64,000 bases of DNA from assembly GCF_014201145.1 (NCBI RefSeq), contig NZ_JACHDP010000001.1, positions 2,418,001 through 2,482,000 of the forward strand, written 5' to 3'. A program made the position numbers and the translations under genes. Source of the DNA: Micromonospora parathelypteridis (lineage in GTDB: Bacteria > Actinomycetota > Actinomycetes > Mycobacteriales > Micromonosporaceae). This document shows, in pieces, positions 20,777 through 29,414 of this stretch. Numbering within the stretch: position 1 is the stretch's first letter; every line of letters starts with the position of its first letter. The notes under the pieces were generated by a model, which worked only from the letters and a program-made list of their open reading frames with translations, searched no databases and was not told the DNA's origin.

Positions 20777-21382
20777 TTACCGGGTGACCCGCAGCACCCG
20801 GAAGCCCTTCTGGCTGGCGTACCGCTCGACCTGCCAGCTCTGCTCGGTGAGCCAGCGCTGCAGCGAGTCGCCGCCGAGGTGCCGGGCGACGACCAGCCAG
20901 CCGACTCCGTCCGGGGCGAGTCGGGGCAGCCAGCGCAGCAGCAGTTCGTGCAGCTCGTCCTTGCCGATGCGGATGGGTGGGTTGGACCAGAGCTGGGCGA
21001 ACCGGATGTCCGCCGGGACGTCGTCGGGCGCGTGGACCCGGACCCGGTCGGCGGCGTCGACCCGGGCCGCGTTGGCGGCGGTCAGCTCGCGGGCGCGGGC
21101 GTTGACGTCGACCGCCCAGACCGTGCTCGCAGGTGCCAGGTCGGCCAGCACGCAGGCGATCGGACCGAACCCGCAGCCGAGGTCAAGCAGGTCACCGACG
21201 GTGTCGGAGTCGGGCAGGTCGGCCTTGCGCAAGAGTACGGCGGTGCCCGGGTCGAGACGGCTGGCGGAGAAGACGCCGCCGGCCGAGACGAGCCGGTAGT
21301 CGCGGTCGGCGACGGAGAACTCGACCTCGCGCGGCGGAGCGTCGCTGGCGGGCTGAGCAGTGAAGTAGTGGTCGCCGGTCAC
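20777..21382 (-). CDS. Class I SAM-dependent methyltransferase, RsmC/RlmG-like
   Basis: This is a 201-residue methyltransferase with an MTS-type fold. The SAM-binding motif I is LLDLGCGFGPIACVLA, the acidic motif II is VWAVDVNARA, and the catalytic NPP motif is LWSNPPIRIGKDELHELL. The combination with NPPIR is characteristic of the RsmC/RlmG N2-guanine rRNA methyltransferases, here in a short single-domain form. The GTG at 21382 is chosen because further upstream the frame loses family-like sequence. It follows the ABC-F gene's start by about 40 nt on the same strand, so the two may form an operon (methyltransferase first). The exact RNA target is unknown. Confidence 0.85.
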   Translation of the reverse strand: MTGDHYFTAQPASDAPPREVEFSVADRDYRLVSAGGVFSASRLDPGTAVLLRKADLPDSDTVGDLLDLGCGFGPIACVLADLAPASTVWAVDVNARARELTAANAARVDAADRVRVHAPDDVPADIRFAQLWSNPPIRIGKDELHELLLRWLPRLAPDGVGWLVVARHLGGDSLQRWLTEQSWQVERYASQKGFRVLRVTR

Positions 21383-21472
21383 GCCGGCAATTCTCGCACC
21401 GCCCCGGGCTGGCCATGACACGGCCCGCGCACACATTTCCCTGATATTACCCCCTAAAGGGACAATCACTCC

Positions 21473-21478
21473 TACTCT
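21473..21478 (+). promoter_or_regulatory. -10 element of a probably leaderless transcript
   Basis: TACTCT is followed by only 7 nt before the ATG at 21486, so transcription would begin at or next to the start codon. No Shine-Dalgarno precedes the ATG, which agrees. No good -35 is visible. Confidence 0.5.
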
Positions 21479-21485
21479 GGGCGAC

Positions 21486-22553
21486 ATGGTGTATCGGTAC
21501 GAGTCCGATGAGGACGCTTTCGAGGAGTACCCGGGACCCGGGTCCGACCTGTCGGTGCTCGGCGCCGGTCCGCCCCCGCCGGCCGGGCCCTCTCCGTCAC
21601 GCTTCCCCACGCCGTCGCTCCCCCGGGCGAACCAGCTCTCGCTGCCGTCGTCGCAACCACCACCGGCTCGTGCCGACATTCCGCCCGCCGCGCCCCGCAG
21701 CCAGGTCTACACCTCAGCCACGCCGATCGACCCTGCCGCCCGACGCGGCGGCGGCCGACTGTGGCAGGTGCTGATCGGCGGCGCAGCGGTGCTGGTGCTG
21801 CTCGCACTCTGCGGCCTCGGCGCCGCCGCGCTGCTCATCGACCGCAACGAGCAACCGCAGAACACCCCGACGTACCAGCCGAACGCCGCCGCCCCGACGT
21901 CGGCAGCGCCGGAACGACCGGCCCTCGACTCCCGGGAGTCCGACCAGGCCCCGCTCACCGCCAAGGAACTCTTCCCCACCAAGGAACTGAAGCTCACCAG
22001 CGGCCAGCCGAGCTACCAGGTGCTCAAGACACAGTCCAGCGGCAGTTGCGCGGTCGCCGCCACCGACGAGGTCGCCGACCTGCTGGTCCTGCTCGGCTGC
22101 AACCAGGTCGTCCGGGGCACACTGCGTACCCCCGACGGCGACCACCTGGTCACCGCCGGCCTGTTCAACCTCACCGACAAGGTCAGCGCGGATCGCGCCC
22201 GGGACCGGGTACGCCAACTCCTCGACGAGCGGCAGGGCCGGTTCCGTGGCCTCGTCGCCGGCACCGACGACGGCACCGACATGCTGACCACCGCCCCGGC
22301 ACGGGTCGGCTGGCAGGTCCGTGGTCACTACCTGGCGTACGCGCTGGTGGTCCGCGAGGACGGGGCGGCGATCAAGGCGGGTGACACCAAGGTCCGCGAG
22401 ATCCTGTACGACATGATCGAGCTGCACCTCAGCCGGGGAGTCCTGCAACAGCGGGCCGACGGTGGCACAGCCTCCCAACCGACGCCGGCGTCCTCCGACG
22501 GCAGCGCGAGCCAGGGCGGCAGCACCGACGACGGCGGGTTGCCGGGCGACTGA
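21486..22553 (+). CDS. Single-pass membrane protein with a proline-rich cytoplasmic segment
   Basis: This is a 355-residue protein of unknown family. Residues 1-92 are acidic then Pro/Ser-rich and presumably cytoplasmic. One TM helix follows at about 95-120 (VLIGGAAVLVLLALCGLGAAALLI), then an extracellular domain with a Pro/Ala linker. The folded part begins around residue 150 (LTAKELFPTKELKL) and contains two cysteines (SGSCAVAA and LLGCNQVV) that could form a disulfide. The tail is Ser/Gly/Asp-rich. The layout resembles many actinomycete membrane-anchored lipoprotein-like or sensor ectodomains, but no motif gives a role. It lies alone on the plus strand between minus-strand genes. Confidence 0.8.
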   Translation: MVYRYESDEDAFEEYPGPGSDLSVLGAGPPPPAGPSPSRFPTPSLPRANQLSLPSSQPPPARADIPPAAPRSQVYTSATPIDPAARRGGGRLWQVLIGGAAVLVLLALCGLGAAALLIDRNEQPQNTPTYQPNAAAPTSAAPERPALDSRESDQAPLTAKELFPTKELKLTSGQPSYQVLKTQSSGSCAVAATDEVADLLVLLGCNQVVRGTLRTPDGDHLVTAGLFNLTDKVSADRARDRVRQLLDERQGRFRGLVAGTDDGTDMLTTAPARVGWQVRGHYLAYALVVREDGAAIKAGDTKVREILYDMIELHLSRGVLQQRADGGTASQPTPASSDGSASQGGSTDDGGLPGD

Positions 22554-22574
22554 CCCTCGCCACGCGGCCGGCGG

Positions 22575-23405
22575 TCAGCCCTCGACCGGGACCCGCAGGC
22601 GGCGGGTGAGGTCGGCGCGGCGGGCGTACTCGGCCGGATCGGCCGGGTAACCGACGGCGACCAGGGTCAGCCCGTGCGCGGGGGCCACGGTCACCTCGCT
22701 GGACCGTTCCTGGCGGGTGAGCAGGCTGCCCGGCCACTCGACCGGGCGGCGCCCGTCCCCGGCCACCAGCATCGCCCCCACCAGGCTGCGCACCATCGCC
22801 TGGCAGAACGCGTCGGCCTGCACGGTGGCGACCAGGATGCCGTCCGGGTCGCGACGCCAGTCCAACCGGGTCACCTCGCGCAACGTGGTCGCGTTCTCCT
22901 TGCGCCGGCAGTACGCGGCGAAGTCGTGCTCCCCGACCAGGCCGGTCGCCGCGGCGTTCAGCGCGGCCAGGTCCAGCGGCTTCGGCCAGGCCAGCACCTC
23001 GTGCCGGCGCAGCGGCTCGGCACCGAAGGGCGCGTCGGTGACCCGGTACTCGTAGCGCCGGAAGGTGGCCGAGAACCGGGCGTCGAAGTCGGCCGGCACC
23101 TCGGTCATCGCCCGTACGCGTACGTCGGTGGGGAGCAGCCGGGCCAGCCGGCGCAGCAGCCGCCCGTCGTGCTGCCGCCACACGTCGACGGGCAGGTCCA
23201 GGTGGCAGACCTGCCCCGTGGCGTGCACCCCCGCGTCGGTCCGCCCGGCGACCGTCAGCCCGGTGGCCGTGCCGGCCCCGAGGACCAGGTCCAGGGTCTC
23301 GACGAGCACCCCCGCGACGGTCCGACGGCTGGGCTGGGCAGCCCAGCCGGAGAAGCCCGTGCCGTCGTACGAGACGTCCAGCCGCAGCCGGATCCGCTCG
23401 TCCAC
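22575..23405 (-). CDS. truA: tRNA pseudouridine(38-40) synthase TruA
   Basis: TruA converts uridines 38-40 of the tRNA anticodon arm to pseudouridine. The 276-residue product has the catalytic aspartate in VAGRTDAGVHATGQV (Asp57) and the family blocks LDVSYDGTGFSGWAAQP, FSATFRRYEYRV and QADAFCQAMVRSLVGAML. The GTG at 23405 is chosen because a perfect AGGAGGT stands 5 nt upstream. A longer in-frame ORF would add 41 proline/arginine-rich residues and run through the preceding terminator hairpin. It follows rplQ, as in many actinobacteria. Confidence 0.95.
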   Translation of the reverse strand: MDERIRLRLDVSYDGTGFSGWAAQPSRRTVAGVLVETLDLVLGAGTATGLTVAGRTDAGVHATGQVCHLDLPVDVWRQHDGRLLRRLARLLPTDVRVRAMTEVPADFDARFSATFRRYEYRVTDAPFGAEPLRRHEVLAWPKPLDLAALNAAATGLVGEHDFAAYCRRKENATTLREVTRLDWRRDPDGILVATVQADAFCQAMVRSLVGAMLVAGDGRRPVEWPGSLLTRQERSSEVTVAPAHGLTLVAVGYPADPAEYARRADLTRRLRVPVEG

Positions 23406-23424
23406 CTCGTACCTCCTGTTACGG

Positions 23425-23461
23425 GTCGGGCCCGACACCCCGATGGGGTGCCGGGCCCGAC
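23425..23461 (-). terminator. Hairpin between rplQ and truA
   Basis: A 17-bp stem (23425-23441 with 23445-23461, one G-U, loop GAT) begins 12 nt after the rplQ stop on the minus strand and lacks a U-tract. It marks the end of the alpha operon or attenuates read-through into truA. Confidence 0.7.
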
Positions 23462-23472
23462 GTTGCCCTTGA

Positions 23473-24030
23473 TCAGGCCTTGTTCTCGGTGGCCTCGTCG
23501 CTGTCCTCGCGGGCGGCGTCGGTGTCACCGGACGCCGACACCGGCGCCTCGGAGTCCTGGTCGGCCTGAGCCGACTGCGGGGTCTCCTCAGCCGGGGCCA
23601 GGGCCTCGACCTTGTCCTGCTGCGCGGCCTTGCGGGCGGCGGTCTTCTTGTTCACCTTGGGCTCGGCGACCTGAAGCTCTTCCACCAGCTCGATGATCGC
23701 CATCGGCGCGTTGTCACCCTTGCGCGGACCGGTCTTCACGATCCGGGTGTAACCGCCGGGGCGGTTGGAGTACCGGGGCGCGATCTGGTCGAACAGGGCG
23801 TAGACCACGTCCTTGTCCTTGACGACACCCAGCACCCGCCGCCGCGAGGCGAGGTCACCGCGCTTGGCCTTGGTGATGAGCTGCTCGGCCAGCGGACGCA
23901 GCCGCCGGGCCTTCGTCTCGGTGGTCTGGATCTTGCCGTGCTGGAACAGCGCAGTGGCCAGGTTGGCCAGCATCAGCCGCTCGTGCGAGGGGCTGCCGCC
24001 GAGGCGGGGGCCCTTGGTGGGCGTGGGCAT
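23473..24030 (-). CDS. rplQ: 50S ribosomal protein L17
   Basis: L17 lines the peptide exit tunnel. The first 120 residues match the family ([51 protein letters not shown]). A 65-residue acidic, Ala/Gln/Glu-rich C-terminal extension follows (185 residues in total against about 120 in most bacteria). Such tails on L17 are common in actinobacteria and are probably disordered. It is the last gene of the alpha operon, 34 nt after rpoA. Confidence 0.97.
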   Translation of the reverse strand: MPTPTKGPRLGGSPSHERLMLANLATALFQHGKIQTTETKARRLRPLAEQLITKAKRGDLASRRRVLGVVKDKDVVYALFDQIAPRYSNRPGGYTRIVKTGPRKGDNAPMAIIELVEELQVAEPKVNKKTAARKAAQQDKVEALAPAEETPQSAQADQDSEAPVSASGDTDAAREDSDEATENKA

Positions 24031-24064
24031 TTTTGGTGCTCCTCAGTTGTGGCGGCAGCGCGGA

Positions 24065-25087
24065 CTAGAGCTGCTCGGTCTCGCGGTAGTCGTCGGTGTC
24101 GTAGTCGGCCTCGCCGAAGGTGTCCACGACATGCGCCGGGTCGAAGTTCGGAGCCGAGTCCTTCAGCCCGAGACCCATCCCGGCGAGCTTCATCTTGACC
24201 TCGTCGATCGACTTCTGACCGAAGTTGCGGATGTCGAGGAGGTCGGCCTCGGTACGCCCGATGAGCTCACCAACGGAGTTGATGCCCTCGCGCTTGAGGC
24301 AGTTGTAGGAGCGGACGGTGAGGTCCAGCTCCTCGATCGGCAGGGCCAGGTCCGCCGCCAGCTGGGCGTCCTGCGGGGACGGCCCGATGTCGATGCCCTC
24401 GGCGGTCTCGTCCAGCTCCCGGGCCAGCCCGAACAGCTCCACCAGCGTCGAACCGGCGGAGGCCAGCGCGGTGCGCGGGCCCATCGACGGCTTGGTCTCG
24501 ACGTCGATGATCAGCCGGTCGAAGTCGGTACGCTGCTCGACACGGGTCGCCTCGACGCGGTAGGTCACCTTCAGCACCGGCGAGTAGATCGAGTCGACCG
24601 GGATCCGGCCGATCTCAGCGCCGGACTGCTTGTTCTGCGCCGCCGTCACGTAGCCCCGGCCCCGCTCGACGGTCAGCTCCATGTCGAGCCGGCCCTTGCC
24701 GTTCAGGGTGGCGAGCTTGAGATCCGGGTTGTGCACCGAGACGCCGGCCGGCGGCTGAATGTCGCCGGCGGTCACGTCGCCCGGGCCCTGCTTGCGCAGG
24801 TACATGCTGACCGGCTCGTCGTGCTCGGAGCTGACGCACAGCTCCTTGATGTTCATGACGAGCTCGACCACGTCCTCCTTGACACCGGGGATCGTGGTGA
24901 ACTCGTGCAGCACACCGTCGATCTTGATCGAGGTCACGGCCGCGCCCGGGATCGACGACAGCAGCGTGCGCCGCAGCGAGTTACCCAGGGTGTAGCCGAA
25001 GCCCGGCTCCAGCGGCTCGATGGCGAACCGGGACCGGGTCTCGTTGATCGACTCCTCGGAGAGGGAGGGTCGCTGGCTGATGAGCAT
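24065..25087 (-). CDS. rpoA: RNA polymerase alpha subunit
   Basis: RpoA is the 340-residue assembly platform of RNA polymerase. The N-terminal dimerisation domain shows [20 protein letters not shown] and the [10 protein letters not shown] block. The C-terminal domain that binds UP elements and activators shows [16 protein letters not shown] and [20 protein letters not shown] short acidic tail ends [11 protein letters not shown]. It follows rpsD after a 98-nt gap containing a stable UUCG hairpin, and precedes rplQ, the standard alpha-operon order. Confidence 0.98.
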   Translation of the reverse strand: MLISQRPSLSEESINETRSRFAIEPLEPGFGYTLGNSLRRTLLSSIPGAAVTSIKIDGVLHEFTTIPGVKEDVVELVMNIKELCVSSEHDEPVSMYLRKQGPGDVTAGDIQPPAGVSVHNPDLKLATLNGKGRLDMELTVERGRGYVTAAQNKQSGAEIGRIPVDSIYSPVLKVTYRVEATRVEQRTDFDRLIIDVETKPSMGPRTALASAGSTLVELFGLARELDETAEGIDIGPSPQDAQLAADLALPIEELDLTVRSYNCLKREGINSVGELIGRTEADLLDIRNFGQKSIDEVKMKLAGMGLGLKDSAPNFDPAHVVDTFGEADYDTDDYRETEQL

Positions 25088-25143
25088 CTTTTCTCTTCTC
25101 TTCCGGGACGCCCGCTATTTGACGCCCACGACACAAACTGTTC

Positions 25144-25173
25144 CGGTGGCCCGCCCCGAAGGGCGGACCACCG
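25144..25173 (-). terminator. Stable UUCG hairpin in the rpsD-rpoA gap
   Basis: On the minus-strand RNA a 13-bp stem with one G-U closes on C(UUCG)G, an exceptionally stable tetraloop. It begins 12 nt after the rpsD stop, inside the operon. Without a U-tract it may be a partial terminator or a processing or stability element. Confidence 0.65.
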
Positions 25174-25185
25174 AACGAGCTCGGA

Positions 25186-25812
25186 CTACTTGGAGTAGAG
25201 CTCGACGATCAGCTGTTCCTGGACCTGCGTGTCAATGACCTGCCGGGCCGGGAGGGAGTGCACGAGCACCTTCATCTGGCTCGGGATGGCCTCAAGCCAC
25301 GCCGGAACCGTCTTCGAGCCGGCCTGGGCCTGCGCGACGATGAACGGGGTGAGCTCCTTGCTCTTGCCCCGAACCTCGATGATGTCGTGCTCCTTGACGC
25401 GGTACGACGGGATGTCGACCTTCTTGCCGTTCACCGTGAAGTGACCGTGCTTGACCAACTGGCGGGCCATGTCCCGCGAGTGGGCGTAGCCGGCCCGGTA
25501 AACGACGTTGTCCAGCCGCGACTCGAGGATCTGCAGGAGGACCTCACCGGTCTTGGCCTGCTTGCCAACGGCTTCCTCGTAGTAACCGCGGAACTGCTTC
25601 TCCAGCACGCCGTAGACACGGCGGGCCTTCTGCTTCTCGCGGAGCTGGAGCAGGTACTCCGTCTCCTTGGTGCGGCCGCGGCCGTGCTGCCCGGGCGGGA
25701 ACGGCCGGGACTCGAACGGGCACTTCGGACCATCGCACTTGCTGCCCTTGAGGAACAGCTTCATCTTCTCCCGCCGGCAACGGCGGCAGTCAGCACCGGT
25801 GTAACGAGCCAT
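25186..25812 (-). CDS. rpsD: 30S ribosomal protein S4
   Basis: S4 is a primary 16S rRNA binder and assembly nucleator. The 208-residue product is a zinc (C+) form, with Cys9, Cys12, Cys26 and Cys31 in ADCRRC and SKCDGPKC. The S4 RNA-binding domain follows ([40 protein letters not shown]). It lies 13 nt after rpsK in the alpha operon. In E. coli S4 is the autogenous regulator of this operon; no comparable pseudoknot is obvious here. Confidence 0.98.
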   Translation of the reverse strand: MARYTGADCRRCRREKMKLFLKGSKCDGPKCPFESRPFPPGQHGRGRTKETEYLLQLREKQKARRVYGVLEKQFRGYYEEAVGKQAKTGEVLLQILESRLDNVVYRAGYAHSRDMARQLVKHGHFTVNGKKVDIPSYRVKEHDIIEVRGKSKELTPFIVAQAQAGSKTVPAWLEAIPSQMKVLVHSLPARQVIDTQVQEQLIVELYSK

Positions 25813-25825
25813 CTCTCTCTACCTC

Positions 25826-26233
25826 TCAGACCCGGCGACGCTTCGGCGGACGGCATCCGTTGTGCGGCTGCGGGGTGACGTCGGCGATCTGGCCGACCTC
25901 GAGGCCCACGGCCTGCAGCGAACGGATGGCGGTCTCCCGGCCGGAGCCGGGGCCCTTGACGAACACGTCGACCTTGCGCATGCCGTGCTCCATGGCGCGA
26001 CGCGCGGCAGCCTCGGCGGCCAGCTGCGCGGCGAACGGAGTCGACTTGCGGGAGCCCTTGAAGCCCACCTGGCCAGCGGAGGCCCAGGAGATGACCGCAC
26101 CGGTCGGGTCCGTGATGGACACGATGGTGTTGTTGAACGTGCTCTTGATGTGCGCCTGCCCGTGGGCGACGTTCTTGCGTTCCTTGCGCCGGACCTTCTT
26201 TACAGCGGCTCCGGCACGAGCCTTCGGTGGCAT
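25826..26233 (-). CDS. rpsK: 30S ribosomal protein S11
   Basis: S11 sits on the 30S platform near the mRNA exit. The 135-residue protein has a basic N-terminus ([20 protein letters not shown]) and the family core [40 protein letters not shown] and [20 protein letters not shown]. It ends in CRPPKRRRV, the usual motif [13 protein letters not shown]. It is located between rpsM (90 nt upstream) and rpsD (13 nt downstream). Confidence 0.98.
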   Translation of the reverse strand: MPPKARAGAAVKKVRRKERKNVAHGQAHIKSTFNNTIVSITDPTGAVISWASAGQVGFKGSRKSTPFAAQLAAEAAARRAMEHGMRKVDVFVKGPGSGRETAIRSLQAVGLEVGQIADVTPQPHNGCRPPKRRRV

Positions 26234-26322
26234 AAGTCTGTGCGCTCCTAGTTGACTTTCCGGATTGGGCCGCGGGGTCCGGTCTCCCTAGACCCGACAT
26301 CGACCCGAATTCCGGTCAAAAT

Positions 26323-26703
26323 CTACTTCTTGCCGGGCTTCTTCTTGCCGGCGACGGTCCGCTTCGGGCCCTTGCGGGTCCGTGCATTGGTCTTGGTCCG
26401 CTGGCCACGCACGGGCAGGCCCCGGCGGTGCCGGATGCCGGCGTAGCAGCCGATCTCAACCTTGCGGCGGATGTCAGCGGCGACCTCGCGGCGCAGGTCG
26501 CCTTCAACCTTGTAGTTGCCCTCGATGTGGTCGCGGAGCTGCACGAGCTCCTCGTCCGTGAGGTCCCGAGCGCGCTTGTCCGGCGAGATGCCGGTTGCGG
26601 CGAGTGTCTCCAGGGCGCGGGTGCGACCGACCCCGAAGATGTAGGTGAGCGCGATCTCCATCCGCTTTTCGCGGGGGAGATCCACGCCGGCTAGACGTGC
26701 CAT
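26323..26703 (-). CDS. rpsM: 30S ribosomal protein S13
   Basis: S13 contacts the 50S subunit and P-site tRNA in the 30S head. The 126 residues begin [20 protein letters not shown], include [19 protein letters not shown] and [20 protein letters not shown], and end in the basic [16 protein letters not shown]. It is followed by rpsK after 90 nt. A 266-nt gap separates it from rpmJ upstream. Confidence 0.98.
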   Translation of the reverse strand: MARLAGVDLPREKRMEIALTYIFGVGRTRALETLAATGISPDKRARDLTDEELVQLRDHIEGNYKVEGDLRREVAADIRRKVEIGCYAGIRHRRGLPVRGQRTKTNARTRKGPKRTVAGKKKPGKK

Positions 26704-26969
26704 GTGCGGGCGTACTCCTCGTGATGTGTGGCGGAGGTGTGGACCCGTCCCATCCCGCTACCGGCCGTCCCGTCTTTCCGACGCGGTGAGCGCCGGCGAC
26801 CGGGATCGGTCGCTGCCCGAGCGGGCCCCGGCCTCCGACCGGGGGTCAGCCACGCAGGAGTACGTCTCGCGTACCGCTCGTGGCTGGGACGAGCATGTGT
26901 GATGTGTGTGTCGCTGGGGATCTGCCTGGACCAACGCCACCCGGTCGTAGTACGGCCGGACGGGCTGAG
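26704..26969 (-). other. Long rpsM-rpmJ spacer without a gene
   Basis: 266 bp of GC-rich DNA with no supported ORF, much longer than the other gaps in the alpha operon. I see no clear promoter hexamers; a weak hairpin (CACG..CGTG around 26850-26880) is present. It may contain a leader or a second promoter for rpsM onward. Confidence 0.4.
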
Positions 26970-27083
26970 TCAGCCCTGGCGCTGCTTGTGGCGCGGGTCG
27001 CTGCAGATGACCATGACCCGGCCGTGCCGGCGGATAACCCGGCACTTGTTGCAGATCCTCTTGACGCTCGGCTTGACCTTCAC
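26970..27083 (-). CDS. rpmJ: 50S ribosomal protein L36
   Basis: This is a 37-residue protein, read directly from the minus strand: GTG start at 27083, then [36 protein letters not shown] and TGA. The zinc ligands Cys11, Cys14, Cys27 and His32 are all present, so this is the zinc-binding (C+) form. It lies between infA and rpsM, its standard place at the head of the alpha operon. Confidence 0.97.
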   Translation of the reverse strand: MKVKPSVKRICNKCRVIRRHGRVMVICSDPRHKQRQG

Positions 27084-27174
27084 GGTTGCCTTACTTCCCA
27101 TCTGGCCCGGGGACGCGCGTTGCGCGACACCGGACGTCGAAGACGGACACGGGACTTCCCGGCCGCCGTCAGGA

Positions 27175-27396
27175 CTACTTGTAGCGGTAGACGATGCGCC
27201 CGCGGGTCAGGTCGTACGGCGAAAGTTCGACGACGACCCGGTCCTCCGGAAGGATGCGGATGTAGTGCTGCCGCATCTTGCCGCTGATGTGAGCCAGCAC
27301 CTTGTGGCCGTTCGCGAGCTCCACCCGGAACATGGCGTTCGGCAGGGGCTCGATGACCCGACCCTCGATCTCAATGGCTCCGTCTTTTTTCGGCAT
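27175..27396 (-). CDS. infA: Translation initiation factor IF-1
   Basis: IF-1 is a 73-residue OB-fold protein that occupies the ribosomal A site during initiation. The sequence begins [20 protein letters not shown] and includes [20 protein letters not shown] and the ending GRIVYRYK, all typical. GGAGGA lies just before the ATG. It is the first gene of the alpha operon, 91 nt ahead of rpmJ. Confidence 0.98.
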   Translation of the reverse strand: MPKKDGAIEIEGRVIEPLPNAMFRVELANGHKVLAHISGKMRQHYIRILPEDRVVVELSPYDLTRGRIVYRYK

Positions 27397-27727
27397 GTCC
27401 TCCGCTGTCCTGACGTCGATTGCTCCGGGCGGCCCACAACGTCTTACACGGAAATCTGATCAAAATCAGAAGCCCGCGCCAGCCGCGGCTCCAGGTCCCA
27501 CCGAAGCGCAGGGTGGGCATGAAGGAGTGGACGCTGTGCGCCGATCTGAAAGTGTACGCCGGCCTGCGCGCGGTCGCCAAACCGGCCACCCACCGCGCCG
27601 CCGTGTCGGGCATCGAGCCCTCAACCGGGTGTCCGATGATCTCCGCGAGACCCATCGTCGGGCCGTGCACGCCGGTCGTCGACGACCGGTCAACCCGAGC
27701 CGGGGGCGACTCCGCCAGCGCCGGCGG
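27397..27727 (-). other. Upstream region of infA
   Basis: 331 bp without a gene. Close to infA there is an AT-rich patch with the palindrome TCTGAT-CAAA-ATCAGA (27455-27470). A possible -10 TAAGAC lies just downstream of it on the minus strand, but the -35 is unconvincing. Nothing recognisable is seen in 27480-27727 apart from the end of the neighbouring transcription unit. Confidence 0.4.
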
Positions 27728-28303
27728 TCAACCCGCCGCTGGCGGGTCGTCCCGTTCGTCCGCTTCGCCGGCGCGCAACTCCGCCTGGCGTTCCCGCTTC
27801 GCCTGCTTACGCTGGCGCTTGCGCTCCCGCTCGATCGCCTGGCGCCGGGGCTCCCCCGCGGACAGCCCGGTCACCGTACGGACCACCAGCACCGCGCCCC
27901 ACGGCCCGGCCACCCAGGCCGGCCAGAAGTAGAGCAGGTCCTGACTGAGCAGCGACGTCACCGCCCAGATGGTGACCACGACCGCGATCACCTTCACGTA
28001 CGGGAACCACACCTCGGCCAGCCAGCGGGCGGTGACGCCCTCCGCCACCGCGGTGGCCTGGTCGCCCACGCCCACGCTCTGCGGGGCGGCCGGTGCCAGG
28101 GTCGACCGCTGCGCCGGCGTCACCGGTGGCAGGTCACTGAGCAGAGGCTCCAGCTCGGCGTACGTGCGCGCCGCGTAGGCCCGCTGCAACCGCTCGTCGT
28201 ACTCGTGCAGGTCCAGCCGACCCTCGTCGAGGGCGACCCGTAACCGGTCGGCCACCGCCGCACGGTCCGCGTCTGCGGCTCGCATCCCGTCGCGCCCGTC
28301 CAT
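27728..28303 (-). CDS. DUF1707 domain protein with two TM helices
   Basis: This is a 191-residue protein. The N-terminal DUF1707 signature is clear: MRAADADRAAVADRLRVALD, EGRLDLHEYDERLQRAYAAR and TYAELEPLLSDLP. A spacer follows, then a two-helix membrane hairpin (VKVIAVVVTIWAVTSLL and LLYFWPAWVAGPWGAVLVV) and a highly charged helical tail rich in Arg/Lys/Glu. DUF1707 proteins are abundant in actinomycetes and have no settled function; a shock- or envelope-response link is only suggested. ATG 28303 is chosen over 28315 because MDGRDGMRAADADR is the usual beginning. Confidence 0.85.
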   Translation of the reverse strand: MDGRDGMRAADADRAAVADRLRVALDEGRLDLHEYDERLQRAYAARTYAELEPLLSDLPPVTPAQRSTLAPAAPQSVGVGDQATAVAEGVTARWLAEVWFPYVKVIAVVVTIWAVTSLLSQDLLYFWPAWVAGPWGAVLVVRTVTGLSAGEPRRQAIERERKRQRKQAKRERQAELRAGEADERDDPPAAG

Positions 28304-28376
28304 GCCGGCAAGCATGCCACCGCCACGCCAGTCCCGTCCGACCCGACCACTCCACCGCCCCCCAGTCCCGAGAGCG

Positions 28377-28437
28377 GTTGATCATGAAGTTATTGCCCGA
28401 ATCACCGGCGTGTCATGGCAACAACTTCATGATCAAC
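28377..28437. repeat. Inverted repeat with 21-bp arms (GTTGATCATGAAGTT element)
   Basis: GTTGATCATGAAGTTATTGC plus C (28377-28397) is mirrored at 28417-28437 with a single A/G difference, separated by 19 nt. The AT-rich arms contrast with the GC-rich surroundings between two tandem genes. From memory, similar GTTGATCATGAAGTT palindromes recur in Micromonosporaceae genomes; this window shows only one copy. Confidence 0.85.
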
Positions 28438-28475
28438 GGGGGCATCGGCCCGGGGGTGCGGGGTCCGGGTGGGGG

Positions 28476-29327
28476 TTAGGGGGTTGGGGAGGCTGCGGGC
28501 TGCCTTGCGGTGACCAGGTCGCCGAGGCGGGCCCGGCCTCCGTCGAAGGCCGTGAGCACCCAGACGCCGTCCGGCAGCAGGGCCATCGAGTGCTCGACGT
28601 GCGCTGCCACCGAGCCGTCCCGGGTCACCACCGTCCACCCGTCGGCCAACTCGACCGTACGTGGCGACGCCATCGTGATCATCGGCTCGATGGCCAACGC
28701 CATGCCGGGGACCAGTCGCGGGCCCTTGCCCGGCCGACCGTGGTTCAGCACGTGCGGGTCCTGGTGCATCTCGGTGCCGATGCCGTGCCCGCCGTAGCCG
28801 TCGACGATGCCGTACCGGCCGCCCTTACGGACGGCGCTCTCCACCGCGTACGAGATGTCGGTGAGTCGGCCCTTGCCGCTGGCCGCACCGCGTGCGGCGG
28901 CGGCGATGCCGGCCCACATCGCGTCCTCGGCCACCTCGGCCATCTTCAGCAGAGCCGGATCGACGTCACCGACCCCGACGGTGATCGCGGAGTCGCCGTG
29001 CCAGCCGTCCAGCACCGCGCCGCAGTCGATGGAGATCAGATCACCGGCCTGGAGCACCTGCCCCGGCGAGGGGATGGCGTGCACGATCTGCTCGTTGACC
29101 GAGGAGCAGATCGACGCCGGGAAGCCGTGGTAGCCCTTGAACGACGGAACGCCACCCGCCTCGCGGATGGTCGACTCGGCGATGGCGTCCAGATCGGCGG
29201 TGCTGACACCGGGGGCAACGGCCTCCCGCATCCGACGAAGCGCCTCGGCCACCACCAACCCGGCGGCCCGCATCTTCTCGATCTGGTCAGGGGTCTTCAG
29301 CTGGATGTCCAGCTGGGGACGACGCAT
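28476..29327 (-). CDS. map: Type I methionine aminopeptidase
   Basis: MetAP removes the initiator methionine from nascent proteins. The 283-residue protein has the pita-bread fold with the dinuclear metal ligands in ISIDCGAVLDGWHGDSAITV (two Asp), GYGGHGIGTEMHQDP (His), IEPMIT (Glu) and VAAHVEHSMAL (Glu). The ATG at 29327 (MRRPQLDIQLKTPDQIEKMR) is the natural start; an upstream in-frame extension is not family-like. It follows adk across a hairpin, the usual secY-adk-map order. Confidence 0.96.
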   Translation of the reverse strand: MRRPQLDIQLKTPDQIEKMRAAGLVVAEALRRMREAVAPGVSTADLDAIAESTIREAGGVPSFKGYHGFPASICSSVNEQIVHAIPSPGQVLQAGDLISIDCGAVLDGWHGDSAITVGVGDVDPALLKMAEVAEDAMWAGIAAAARGAASGKGRLTDISYAVESAVRKGGRYGIVDGYGGHGIGTEMHQDPHVLNHGRPGKGPRLVPGMALAIEPMITMASPRTVELADGWTVVTRDGSVAAHVEHSMALLPDGVWVLTAFDGGRARLGDLVTARQPAASPTP

Positions 29328-29348
29328 GGAGCGATTACCTTTCGTTGC

Positions 29349-29385
29349 CGAACAGCGGGGCACGTCACGCGTACCCCGCTGTTCG
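29349..29385 (-). terminator. Hairpin between adk and map
   Basis: CGAACAGCGGGG (29349-29360) pairs perfectly with CCCCGCTGTTCG (29374-29385) around a 13-nt loop, 29 nt after the adk stop on the minus strand. There is no U-tract. It is a likely terminator or attenuator of the spc operon. Confidence 0.65.
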
Positions 29386-29414
29386 CACTCTATCCGCCGT
29401 GGCCCGGCAGGACC

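Noticed and set aside
28316..28475. Possible small RNA gene around the inverted repeat
   Set aside because: No promoter or U-tract terminator can be read on either strand; the repeat alone does not support an RNA gene.
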